From contig JAOAHK010000012.1 in assembly GCA_026415275.1 (NCBI GenBank), forward strand, positions 1-17,369: DNA of 17,369 bases. Direction: 5' to 3'. A program made the translations under genes and the position numbers. The DNA is from Anaerolineales bacterium (GTDB taxonomy: Bacteria; Chloroflexota; Anaerolineae; Anaerolineales; UBA4823). The notes under the pieces were generated by a model, which saw only the letters and a list, made by a program, of their open reading frames with translations, ran no database searches and was not told the origin of the DNA. Shown here piece after piece: positions 1-6,924 of the stretch. Within the stretch, counting starts at the first letter, position 1. Every line of letters starts with the position of its first letter.

Positions 1-485
1 GTGATGGACAACCCACCGTAGTTTTGCGCGATCGAGTTGCTATGGCAGCTCAACTTTACACCAATGGTAAGGTTCAAAAAATATTGATGAGCGGTGACAA
101 CCGCTTTATCGATTACAATGAACCGCAAGCTATGCGCCAGTATGCCTGGTCTTTGGGAGTACCAGACGAAGACATTGTTCTGGATTACGCTGGACGAAGC
201 ACCTATGAAACCTGTTATCGTGCAAAAGCAATTTTCAGGGTTGAAGAAGCGATTCTTGTGACCCAACGCTTTCATCTTCCCCGTGCTCTCTATACCTGCT
301 ATGCCTTGGGCTTAAAAGCCATTGGTGTCGCTGCCGATTGGCACCCCTATCGGCGAAGTGCGATTTGGTTTTGGCAAATAAGAGAATTATTTGCCACGCT
401 AAATGCTTTTTGGGAAGTGCACGTTCAACGACCACTGCCAGTTTTAGGGAATACTGAACCTATTTTTCCGGAGAAAAGTCCATGA
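1..485 (+). CDS. SanA/YdcF-like DUF218 membrane-associated protein (5' end cut off by window)
   Basis: The open frame runs without a stop from base 3, so the true start lies before the window. About 160 C-terminal residues are visible. They match the DUF218/SanA pattern: a V-V-L-R-D-R-V segment followed by an LYxxGK helix, then ILMSGDN, a GVP-x-x-x-IxxD-x-AGRSTYET stretch, and VTQRFHLPRAL with the conserved His/Arg. A conserved AxG(V/A) follows and then a tail of about 45 residues. SanA proteins of enteric bacteria are inner-membrane proteins linked to envelope barrier function and vancomycin exclusion; the biochemical activity is not settled. The usual N-terminal membrane anchor would lie outside the window. 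The stop overlaps the next gene's start as ATGA, so the two are probably translationally coupled. The family call is firm; the role in this organism is inference. Confidence 0.85.
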   Translation, partial: DGQPTVVLRDRVAMAAQLYTNGKVQKILMSGDNRFIDYNEPQAMRQYAWSLGVPDEDIVLDYAGRSTYETCYRAKAIFRVEEAILVTQRFHLPRALYTCYALGLKAIGVAADWHPYRRSAIWFWQIRELFATLNAFWEVHVQRPLPVLGNTEPIFPEKSP

Positions 486-1033
486 ATCGTCAACAAGCCC
501 TAGAAATTCTCCACGAGTATGTCACGAACGAGAACCTTATCCGCCACATGTTAGCGGTCGAAGCCGCCATGCGCTACTACGCAGAAAAGTACAACGAAGA
601 CCCAGAAAAGTGGGGAGTGGTCGGACTGCTGCATGATTTTGATTATGAGATTCACCCCACATTGGACTCTCATCCCCAAGATGGGGCAGATATTCTGCGG
701 CAAAAAGGTGTGCCGGAGGAATACATTCGGGCGATCTTAAGTCACGCCGATCACACTGGCATTCCCCGAGAAACCTTAATGGAAAAAGCGCTCTACGCCT
801 GTGATGAAATCACTGGTTTGATTATCGCAGTTGCCCTGGTCCGCCCTTCCCGCTCGTTGGATGACCTCGAAGTCTCATCGGTAAAGAAAAAATGGAAAGA
901 TAAAGCCTTTGCTGCCGGCGCGAATCGGGATGAGATTGAGAGAGGCGCTCAGGAACTAGGAATCGATCTCTGGGAACATGTTGGCAATGTAATCCTTGCC
1001 ATGCGCCGCGTTTCAAAAGAGTTAGGCTTATAA
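482..1033 (+). CDS. HD-domain hydrolase (predicted metal-dependent phosphohydrolase)
   Basis: A 183-residue single-domain HD superfamily protein. Candidate metal ligands are His22 (in LIRHML), the His51-Asp52 pair in GLLHDFDYE, His88 in ILSHADHTG and Asp108 in YACDEITGL. This is the spacing of small COG2316-type HD hydrolases, whose substrates are mostly unknown and presumably phosphorylated nucleotides or similar compounds. A GGAG motif (470-473) sits 8 bases before the ATG. The start overlaps the stop of the SanA-like gene (ATGA), so the pair is read from one transcript. The 3' end overlaps the convergent esterase gene by 6 bases, leaving no room for a dedicated terminator. The fold assignment is firm; the substrate is unknown. 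Confidence 0.88.
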   Translation: MNRQQALEILHEYVTNENLIRHMLAVEAAMRYYAEKYNEDPEKWGVVGLLHDFDYEIHPTLDSHPQDGADILRQKGVPEEYIRAILSHADHTGIPRETLMEKALYACDEITGLIIAVALVRPSRSLDDLEVSSVKKKWKDKAFAAGANRDEIERGAQELGIDLWEHVGNVILAMRRVSKELGL

Positions 1034-1768
1034 ATCCATCCGCCCCAGAAAATAGGGTAACTGTTTTCTCCACCATGGCCAATCATGGTTTACATCATAA
1101 CCCCAAAAATCCACCCACGCTGGGATTCCTTTTGCCTCAAGGATCGTTCTCATCGCCCTTGCGTCTGCCTGCATAGCATCCTCCCAGGCACCTTGTCCAC
1201 AACAAATGATAATTTGACTATGCCGATAACGTTCTAGATACCAAGGGTCCTCTAAATTTGGCAAATAGATCAACGGGCTGTTGTAATAAATCGTCTCATC
1301 CATATAATCCCCAACAAACATACCTAATTGAAACAACCCACTAAGGCAAATCAGCGAATCGAACACGTCCGGATGACGAAAGAAAAAATTTCCCGCATGA
1401 TAACCTCCCATACTACATCCAGTCGTAAGAATGCCTTGTTTGGTGTCACCACAATGCCTATGAATAAATGGAACCACTTCCTCTACGATGTATCGGTCAT
1501 AATCCTCATGTCGACAGGCGCGATCAGCAGGATGGATAGACCAATTTGCCCAACTTTGGCTATCAATACTATCCACAGTAAAAACTTTGACTTTGCCGCG
1601 CTCTATGAAATCCACAATGGCATCGATCATCCCAAAATTCTCAAAATCATAAAAACGGCCTTCCTGAGCTGGAAATACAAGAACTGGTTTTCCATACCAA
1701 CCATAGACCTTTAATTCCATCTCTTGTTGGAGGTGAGAGCTATACCATTTATGATACTCCACTTGCAT
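1028..1768 (-). CDS. Putative esterase, alpha/beta hydrolase of COG4947 type
   Basis: A 246-residue cytosolic alpha/beta hydrolase with no signal peptide. The nucleophile elbow is GCSMGG at 117-122, making Ser119 the nucleophile. The catalytic His is probably His228 in the C-terminal NHDWPWW motif, which I associate with the COG4947 esterase group related to esterase D/PF00756. The acid is unassigned; Asp197 and Asp220 are candidates. The N-terminus (HKWYSSHL...MELKVYGWYGKPVLVFP) is also typical of this group. The gene starts 6 bases after the ATP-grasp stop on the same strand, so the two form an operon. Its 3' end overlaps the HD-hydrolase gene tail-to-tail. The substrate is unknown; the neighbour suggests an ester, thioester or amide related to a ligase product, but this is inference. 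Confidence 0.85.
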   Translation of the reverse strand: MQVEYHKWYSSHLQQEMELKVYGWYGKPVLVFPAQEGRFYDFENFGMIDAIVDFIERGKVKVFTVDSIDSQSWANWSIHPADRACRHEDYDRYIVEEVVPFIHRHCGDTKQGILTTGCSMGGYHAGNFFFRHPDVFDSLICLSGLFQLGMFVGDYMDETIYYNSPLIYLPNLEDPWYLERYRHSQIIICCGQGAWEDAMQADARAMRTILEAKGIPAWVDFWGYDVNHDWPWWRKQLPYFLGRMDL

Positions 1769-1774
1769 GCGAGC

Positions 1775-2938
1775 CTAAACCTCCTTTTCTTGGATGAACG
1801 CTGCCATTCGTTCGATCTCCCCTAAATCAGGAGAACGGATTAGATATCCATAATCCCCTAATGCGGCGCTAAAGACGCCGCTAATTGCTTCATGATGCAC
1901 CACAGCTTCTCCTAATTCACTCAAGATTTCTTGATGAGAATGTTGGTAAGATTTGCTGTTTTTCCGCCCCACATACGCACAGTGGTAAGGACGATCATTG
2001 CGCCCTTCAAACCGATTGTTAACGATGATATTTGCCCACTCCCGATAAACATCGGTATCATTGGCGTAGTTGAACATATCGGTCGTCAACCCACCTGGAG
2101 GACGCATATTAACTTCCAGAGCGATTAACTTCCCATCAGGCGTGCGGAAAAATTCAAAGTGAAAGAAACGCGCCTTAAGTTTATAAACGCGCACAATTGC
2201 CCTGCCCGCCATCTCTAGATCGGAGGGAATCTGGCGCAAGGAGAAATAATATATATCCCGATCCTCGTTGACTGTCTCCATAATTCCTTGACTGTATACG
2301 TGGGAAGTATAGAAGACAATTTGCCCATTTTGGTCCACCAAACCATCAAAGGTAAAGATTTGTCCACTGACAAATTCTTCAAGAAGATAGGGAGCAGGCA
2401 ATTTATCACGCCAAAAAAATTCCAGGTCTTCTTCGTTGTTAATCTTATAGGTTTTTGCTGCCCCAACTCCTACATCAGGTTTGGCAACCAACGGATAACC
2501 AACTTCGGATACAAATTGTCTTGCTTGCGCGAGAGTGTAGACCACTTTGCCCTTGGCTACAGCAACTCCTGCCTTGATAAATTGCTTTTTCATCTCTGAC
2601 TTTTTCTTGACTTTGGCAATTTGTTGGATGTTCAAACCAGGGATATTAAAATCGGAGCGTAATCTAGCTTCAGTTTCTAACCAGTACTCATTCTGAGAGT
2701 CGAGACCATTGAGCTTTCCATATCGGTGAGTAAAATACCCTAGGGCGCGCAGAAGCGAGTCATAATCATGTAAATCATACACGCGATAGTATTCTGTCAG
2801 AGCATCGCGCAAGTCGGGACGCAAATTTTCATAAGGTTCATCCGCTAAACCCAAAACATTAGCCCCAAAGCGGCGCAAATGGACACAAAACAGGTAATAA
2901 TTGGGCGGAAAATGGGGGGAGAGAAAGACAAAATTCAT
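1775..2938 (-). CDS. ATP-grasp ligase, carboxylate-amine/thiol type
   Basis: A 387-residue ATP-grasp enzyme. The N-terminal preATP-grasp domain begins MNFVFLSPHFPPNYY and runs to about residue 100. ATP-binding features are Lys153 in PLVAKPDVGVGA, the Glu187-Glu188 pair in LLEEFVSG, Glu262 in FFHFEFF, and the Mg-binding Glu275/Asn277 in ALEVNMRPPGG. Such enzymes activate a carboxylate as an acylphosphate and join it to an amine or thiol. The substrate cannot be read from sequence; it lacks the full layout of PurK, PurT, biotin carboxylase or D-Ala ligase. The ATG has a GAGGT just upstream (forward bases 2943-2947). It is the first gene of a two-gene operon with the COG4947-like esterase. A promoter is suggested in the upstream region. 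The family is firm; the reaction is open. Confidence 0.88.
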   Translation of the reverse strand: MNFVFLSPHFPPNYYLFCVHLRRFGANVLGLADEPYENLRPDLRDALTEYYRVYDLHDYDSLLRALGYFTHRYGKLNGLDSQNEYWLETEARLRSDFNIPGLNIQQIAKVKKKSEMKKQFIKAGVAVAKGKVVYTLAQARQFVSEVGYPLVAKPDVGVGAAKTYKINNEEDLEFFWRDKLPAPYLLEEFVSGQIFTFDGLVDQNGQIVFYTSHVYSQGIMETVNEDRDIYYFSLRQIPSDLEMAGRAIVRVYKLKARFFHFEFFRTPDGKLIALEVNMRPPGGLTTDMFNYANDTDVYREWANIIVNNRFEGRNDRPYHCAYVGRKNSKSYQHSHQEILSELGEAVVHHEAISGVFSAALGDYGYLIRSPDLGEIERMAAFIQEKEV

Positions 2939-2978
2939 CCTTACCTCACAAAATCGATGGGATTAGCCAATATTTGCG

Positions 2979-3007
2979 AATCCTACCCGAAAATGTGTGA
3001 TTTTCAA
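2979..3007 (-). promoter_or_regulatory. Candidate sigma70-type promoter of the ATP-grasp/esterase operon
   Basis: On the minus strand TTGAAA (forward 3002-3007) is followed after 16 bases by TAGGAT (forward 2980-2985). Each box matches consensus at 4 of 6 positions. It would start transcription about 35 bases before the ATG at 2938, leaving the GAGGT ribosome site inside the leader. The match is only moderate. Confidence 0.3.
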
Positions 3008-3109
3008 AGGGGGTACCATAATGATTTATCAAGAACTGTGCAACAACGCATAAGGATGTCATAAAGTCTCCAAAAAGTTTTGAAGAAGCACAATTAATAC
3101 TTCCCCTCA

Positions 3110-3160
3110 GATCAAAACTGGAGCTGTATCAATCCTGATCCGATTTTTTTGATCATTTTT
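3110..3160 (+). repeat. Inverted repeat with following T-run (terminator-like, no gene assigned)
   Basis: GATCAAAA at 3110-3117 pairs perfectly with TTTTGATC at 3147-3154. An inner ATCA/TGAT pairing lies in the 29-base middle segment. The structure is followed by ATTTTT at 3155-3160, so it resembles an intrinsic terminator read on the plus strand. No plus-strand gene lies just upstream, so it would have to end a short non-coding RNA or be a relic. The stem is AT-rich and its function is unproven. Confidence 0.35.
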
Positions 3161-3228
3161 CGTGACAAGGTTGTGATAAACCATTCTTACAAATGATTTC
3201 CTGGTGTCAAAACAGCATATAGGAGTTG

Positions 3229-3257
3229 TTGACATTTTGTTTGATCCATGCTAAACT
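3229..3257 (+). promoter_or_regulatory. Promoter of the recombinase-like gene
   Basis: A perfect TTGACA (3229-3234) is followed after exactly 17 bases by TAAACT (3252-3257, 4 of 6 matches). Transcription would start near 3264, giving a leader of about 26 bases with AAAGGAGG just before the ATG at 3290. The -35 box is the right arm of a dyad TGTCAA-N18-TTGACA (left arm 3205-3210), which could serve as an operator. The promoter position rules out an in-frame ATG at 3248, which lies upstream of the likely transcription start. Confidence 0.6.
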
Positions 3258-3289
3258 TTCTATGGCTATGCGAAGTAAAGGAGGATAGA

Positions 3290-4195
3290 ATGTCTTCTGA
3301 ACCTACACCTGCCCACCTGACGGCTCAATCTACCCTGCCACCCGCCATTCAAGGTTGGAAAATTTATCTCGCCGATCAGGGTAATTCAATTCACACCGTC
3401 AAAGCCTTTGTCCATGACTTAGAACTTCTCGCCAAGTTTTTATCTCCCACCCGTACCCTTGCCAACATCACTACTGCAGATCTCAATCACTTCCTGAATT
3501 GGCTTCAAAAAGGACGAGGTGTTCCTTGCAGCCCGAAAACTCTTTCACGTCGGATCACATCGCTCAAATCCTTCTTTCGCTGGCTTCATCAATACGCTGT
3601 TTTATCCTACAACCCGGCAGAACAGGTTGTTCAACACTCGGTAATCAGCCCCCTTCCAATTGTTTTGACTCCCTCAGAAGTTGAACGAGTGATGGAAGTG
3701 TGCCACAAACATCGCCAAGCAAAAAAGCCCGATGCGCGCTACTTTGCTCTGTTTTATCTATTAATTTCCACAGGGATAAAGAAAACCGAATGTCTAGCTC
3801 TTAACTTGAATCACTTAGAGATAAACGATGTCTCAAACCCAATTCTGTTTGTGCGCTATACTAACCCCCAATATCGTTATAAAGAACGCAAAATTGCTTT
3901 ACCGGTGGATTGGGTTGAAGGATTCGAAGAATATTGCAGCCAATACGACATCAAGGACAGAGTTTTTCCATGGTCACAGCGCAGGCTTGAATACCTGCTT
4001 GAAGATCTATCCCAAGAAGCTGGCTTGGAAAAGCACATTTCGTTTGATATGTGTCGCTGGACATGTGCTTTATTGGACTTGCAAAACGGCATGGAGAAAA
4101 ACGCCATTCGACAAAAATTAGGGCTTTCCAAAGTCCAATGGCGGGAGATCGGCATGAAGCTCGACCAATTGGCTGGTTCAGTTTATAAGATGTGA
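3290..4195 (+). CDS. XerC/D-like tyrosine recombinase homologue with degenerate active site
   Basis: A 301-residue protein with both domains of a XerC/D-type recombinase. The N-terminal SAM-like core-binding domain (about 15-115) includes SPKTLSRRITSLKSFFRWL and an NPAEQV segment. The C-terminal catalytic fold (about 125-301) aligns without gaps over its last motifs. The active site is largely lost. The first Arg is Lys164 (TGIKKTE where TGLRxSE is usual). The HxxR motif reads DMCR, so His becomes Asp253 while Arg256 remains. The LGH motif reads LGLS (Leu279), and the nucleophilic Tyr is Gly288. Lys198 of the beta-hairpin is kept. The frame is intact and full length with a strong AAAGGAGG (3278-3285), so it looks maintained as a protein rather than decaying. 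It is probably DNA-binding without strand cleavage. The 3' end overlaps tilS by 18 bases, tail-to-tail. Confidence 0.85.
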   Translation: MSSEPTPAHLTAQSTLPPAIQGWKIYLADQGNSIHTVKAFVHDLELLAKFLSPTRTLANITTADLNHFLNWLQKGRGVPCSPKTLSRRITSLKSFFRWLHQYAVLSYNPAEQVVQHSVISPLPIVLTPSEVERVMEVCHKHRQAKKPDARYFALFYLLISTGIKKTECLALNLNHLEINDVSNPILFVRYTNPQYRYKERKIALPVDWVEGFEEYCSQYDIKDRVFPWSQRRLEYLLEDLSQEAGLEKHISFDMCRWTCALLDLQNGMEKNAIRQKLGLSKVQWREIGMKLDQLAGSVYKM

Positions 4196-5632
4196 GTCTG
4201 TATCTTCTATTTCCACCTGCTCAAATCGCAAGTGAATTGCGCGTTCGCAACTGGGTGTCAACTGGGCAAAGTGACTAATGGTGTAAGCAGGCACCCATAA
4301 GATGTCTCGTTCGTTGCAGACCAACGGATAAGCTCGCCGGACATAAATTGGGACTTTGCGGTTGATAAAAATGTCCGAGAGCTTGATTGTCTTTCCTCCC
4401 ATTGAAAGCGGCGCAAAGCGATCACCCTCTTGGGGTGAACGCAAAACTAACCCTCCTTCGCAAGCCTCAAAATCCAGCCAGGCTTCCCAACGATCGATTT
4501 TCTGCTTCTGCAAAGCCAAATTGGGTTGCTCGCTTACCTGTTCGATCCGTAAGACCCATTTTCCCTTAAGACTCACCCTACCCGTAAAGGGTAAAGGTAT
4601 CGGTTCCTTGCTTTGAAGTTGCGGATAGCCGGAATCCGGTGGTAAAGCAAATTTCCTAATTAGATACCCAATCTCGTAATCCCTTAGACAATTTACCAAG
4701 CGGTTGATTCTGCTTCGCTCTACATGAGGCGCAAGCAGGGTATTATGAATATTCTCAACTTGGGAAAAATCAAGGCTTTCTAAACCGGGATATAAAATCC
4801 GATATGCACGAAGGATAAGTCTTCTTCTTATTGCCGGATGGAGATTGCGGAATTTTTCTAGGTCAAACCCCACCATTTCTGGATCAAGATAACTGACCGT
4901 TTTCTGCCATGCCAGTTCTTCCTGCGTTTGCATAAAATCTTCCTCAGCAGCAAGGATTTGCGCTGTCTGCCAAATTAGTTTGCGAATGGATGGATTATAG
5001 GTTTCCAAATCGGGAATTAGGCGATTCCGAATTCTGTTGCGGGTATAGGTATCGTCGAAGTTAGACTCATCGATAAATGGCACGATCTTTTCTTGCGCGA
5101 GAAAATCCATAATCTGAGAACGCCAAACGGATAAGAGTGGGCGAACTAAAGGGATCGTCCTACTCCATTCATTTGGCAAGGAAAGGACTTTCATCCCTGT
5201 CAGACCCTTTTTCCCCGCCCCTCTGATTAAGTGCATCAGCACTGTTTCTACTTGGTCATCTGCGGTGTGTGCTACCAAAACGGCCTTCGCTTGCGCTTTT
5301 TCCGCCTGCTCAAAGAGAAAACAATACCGATAATATCGAGCGGCATCTTCAGTGCTGAGTGAATAGGTGCGAGCATAGGCTGCGATGTCAACCCTTTGGG
5401 ATACATACATCGCTCCAAGCTGCTCTGCCCAGCGGCGTACTCCCTCTTCTTCTTCTTCTGCAGAAGGGCGCAATTGATGATTTAGATGAGCAATCACCAT
5501 ACGCCAATTTAATTTATGAAGAAGCATCATTAAGGTCAGACTGTCCGGACCCCCAGAAACCCCCACCAAAACTACATCCTGCGGTTCAAGATGGCATAAT
5601 TCTTGTAGAACCTTTCGAACAACTGCTAACAT
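4178..5632 (-). CDS. tilS: tRNA(Ile)-lysidine synthase
   Basis: A 484-residue TilS. It attaches lysine to C34 of tRNA-Ile(CAU) using ATP, so the tRNA reads AUA and is charged with isoleucine; it is essential in most bacteria. The PP-loop SGGPDS is at 26-31 near the N-terminus, followed by AHLNHQLR and VAHTADDQVETVLMHL motifs of the catalytic domain. The substrate-binding middle part contains the NRIRNRLIP segment. A TilS_C domain is present at the end (LRSPQEGDRF, GGKTIKLSDIF, ILWVPAY). Length fits bacterial long-form TilS. No SD precedes the ATG; a perfect TATAAT on the minus strand ends 12 bases before it, so the leader is probably only a few bases. The 3' end overlaps the recombinase-like gene. 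Function is firm. Confidence 0.96.
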   Translation of the reverse strand: MLAVVRKVLQELCHLEPQDVVLVGVSGGPDSLTLMMLLHKLNWRMVIAHLNHQLRPSAEEEEEGVRRWAEQLGAMYVSQRVDIAAYARTYSLSTEDAARYYRYCFLFEQAEKAQAKAVLVAHTADDQVETVLMHLIRGAGKKGLTGMKVLSLPNEWSRTIPLVRPLLSVWRSQIMDFLAQEKIVPFIDESNFDDTYTRNRIRNRLIPDLETYNPSIRKLIWQTAQILAAEEDFMQTQEELAWQKTVSYLDPEMVGFDLEKFRNLHPAIRRRLILRAYRILYPGLESLDFSQVENIHNTLLAPHVERSRINRLVNCLRDYEIGYLIRKFALPPDSGYPQLQSKEPIPLPFTGRVSLKGKWVLRIEQVSEQPNLALQKQKIDRWEAWLDFEACEGGLVLRSPQEGDRFAPLSMGGKTIKLSDIFINRKVPIYVRRAYPLVCNERDILWVPAYTISHFAQLTPSCERAIHLRFEQVEIEDTDSHLIN

Positions 5633-5643
5633 TCTAAGAAGAG

Positions 5644-5649
5644 ATTATA
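5644..5649 (-). promoter_or_regulatory. Candidate -10 box of tilS
   Basis: Forward ATTATA reads as a perfect TATAAT on the minus strand, 11 bases before the tilS ATG. No good TTGACA-like box is seen at 16-18 bases; TTTCAC at 16 is the best. A start about 7 bases downstream would give a leader of roughly 5 bases, agreeing with the missing SD. Confidence 0.4.
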
Positions 5650-5681
5650 ATTTGTTTAGTCCTTTGTGAAACACTTAATTT

Positions 5682-5710
5682 TTGATTAAGGATACCGATA
5701 CTGATATAAA
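5682..5710 (+). promoter_or_regulatory. Promoter of the receiver-CpaE/sirtuin operon
   Basis: TTGATT (5682-5687) is followed after 17 bases by TATAAA (5705-5710); the boxes match consensus at 4 and 5 of 6 positions. The predicted start near 5717 leaves a leader of about 39 bases carrying AGGAGA (5744-5749) six bases before the ATG. No terminator separates it from the downstream sirtuin gene. Confidence 0.6.
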
Positions 5711-5755
5711 TAATAAAGTGCCCCAGCCTTTAGGTCCTTCCTCAGGAGAAAATGC

Positions 5756-6913
5756 ATGGCAGAAAAAGTCTTAATCGTGGATGATGACCTGGATACCCTG
5801 CGCTTAGTCGGCTTGATGCTCCAAAGACAAGGGTACCAAATCATCGCTGCCAGTAATGGTCCTCAAGCTTTGGTATTAGCGGAAAAGGAGAAACCGCATC
5901 TCATCCTTCTTGACATCATGATGCCAGAAATGGATGGTTACGAGGTAGCAAGGCGCGTTCGTGCTAATCCAATCACAGCCGCAATCCCTATCATTATGTT
6001 TACAGCGAAAAGCCAAGTGGAGGATAAAGTAAAAGGCTATGAGGCAGGCGCAGACGATTACATCACCAAACCAACCCAACCGCGTGAGCTTTTTGCCAAG
6101 ATGCGGGCAGTGCTATCTCGTGCAAGAAAAGCCGTTACAGGTCCTATCGCCGAACCTGCGACCATTCAAGAGAGAGGATTTCTCATTACCATTATCGGGA
6201 CAAAAGGCGGCATCGGAACAACTACCTTGACTTTAAATCTCGCCTTAGCCCTCCATCAACACAGCCAAAAAGAGGTGATCGCTGCAGAATATCAGCCAGG
6301 CCTCGGGACAATTGGTGTGGAACTTGGCTATAAGACGAATGATAGCCTAAATCGCTTGCTTGAACACAATGAGTTTGGGATTACACCCCTGGACGTAGAG
6401 AACAATTTAGTTCAATTTGCTGCGGGTGTGCGCATCCTGACAGCATCAAACGATCCATTAGCTAGATTAAAATCTTACTCTGCAAGCCATTACCAACAAA
6501 TCACTCAATTCCTAATTGGGATGGCAAAATATATCCTCATCGATTGTGGAGTTTCGTTATCCGCTTCTTTCATGCCCATTTATCCCATCAGTAATGCAAT
6601 CTTTCTGCTTGCGGAACCAACGTCTCTGTCAATTACTCAATTTCAAGCTATACGCGATGCCCTAGTCGAGCAAGGCATCCATCAAAGCCGGATTCATGCC
6701 TTAGTATACAACCGAGTGCGCTCGGATATGATGCTTACCCGCTCCCAAATCCAAGAAAAGCTTGGTATCGAATTATTAGGTATGATCACCCCCGCTCCAG
6801 AGCTTGCCTATCACGCTTCCCTCAACAACCGACCTATTTATCTACACCAACCCGAAAGCGCTACCGCTAATCAATTCAACGAAATAGCCCGCAAGATTCT
6901 CACTTTCGCTTAA
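5756..6913 (+). CDS. Response-regulator receiver fused to CpaE/MinD-like ATPase
   Basis: A 385-residue two-domain protein. Residues 1-125 form a receiver domain with acidic Asp9-Asp11, phospho-acceptor Asp53 in LLDIMMP, Thr83 and Lys105 (YITKP). After a short linker, residues 142-385 form a ParA/MinD-superfamily ATPase of the CpaE/TadZ kind. Its P-loop GTKGGIGTTT (148-157) keeps the signature Lys150 but has Thr155 where MinD has the second Lys; Walker B is ILIDCG around Asp263. CpaE/TadZ proteins place pilus or other polar machinery, usually beside tad genes. None are visible here, so the partner is unknown. No sensor kinase adjoins it. The ATG has AGGAGA at a good distance. The sirtuin gene begins 11 bases after its stop. 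Domain calls are firm; the cellular role is inference. Confidence 0.9.
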   Translation: MAEKVLIVDDDLDTLRLVGLMLQRQGYQIIAASNGPQALVLAEKEKPHLILLDIMMPEMDGYEVARRVRANPITAAIPIIMFTAKSQVEDKVKGYEAGADDYITKPTQPRELFAKMRAVLSRARKAVTGPIAEPATIQERGFLITIIGTKGGIGTTTLTLNLALALHQHSQKEVIAAEYQPGLGTIGVELGYKTNDSLNRLLEHNEFGITPLDVENNLVQFAAGVRILTASNDPLARLKSYSASHYQQITQFLIGMAKYILIDCGVSLSASFMPIYPISNAIFLLAEPTSLSITQFQAIRDALVEQGIHQSRIHALVYNRVRSDMMLTRSQIQEKLGIELLGMITPAPELAYHASLNNRPIYLHQPESATANQFNEIARKILTFA

Positions 6914-6924
6914 CCGCCGCTTTC

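Larger units (their letters stand above)
2939..3289. other. Divergent intergenic region (351 bp) between ATP-grasp and recombinase genes
   Basis: No gene is supported here; the short open frames have no SD or recognisable product. It contains a weak minus-strand promoter candidate for the ATP-grasp operon, an inverted repeat GATCAAAA...TTTTGATC (3110-3117 with 3147-3154) followed by ATTTTT, and a dyad TGTCAA-N18-TTGACA (3205-3234) whose right arm is the recombinase -35 box. The middle part is AT-rich with repeated GATC/TGAT words. It is the longest non-coding stretch in the window. Confidence 0.7.

Noticed and set aside
1328..1714. Plus-strand open frame of 128 codons
   Set aside because: Lies entirely antisense within the esterase gene, which has clear motifs; no SD or domain.
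3248..3289. Upstream in-frame ATG for the recombinase-like gene
   Set aside because: It lies before the predicted transcription start (-10 box at 3252-3257), while a perfect AAAGGAGG precedes the ATG at 3290.
3290..4195. Integrase of a mobile element with attachment sites
   Set aside because: The active site is degenerate, no tRNA or flanking direct repeats were seen, and both neighbours are ordinary chromosomal genes.
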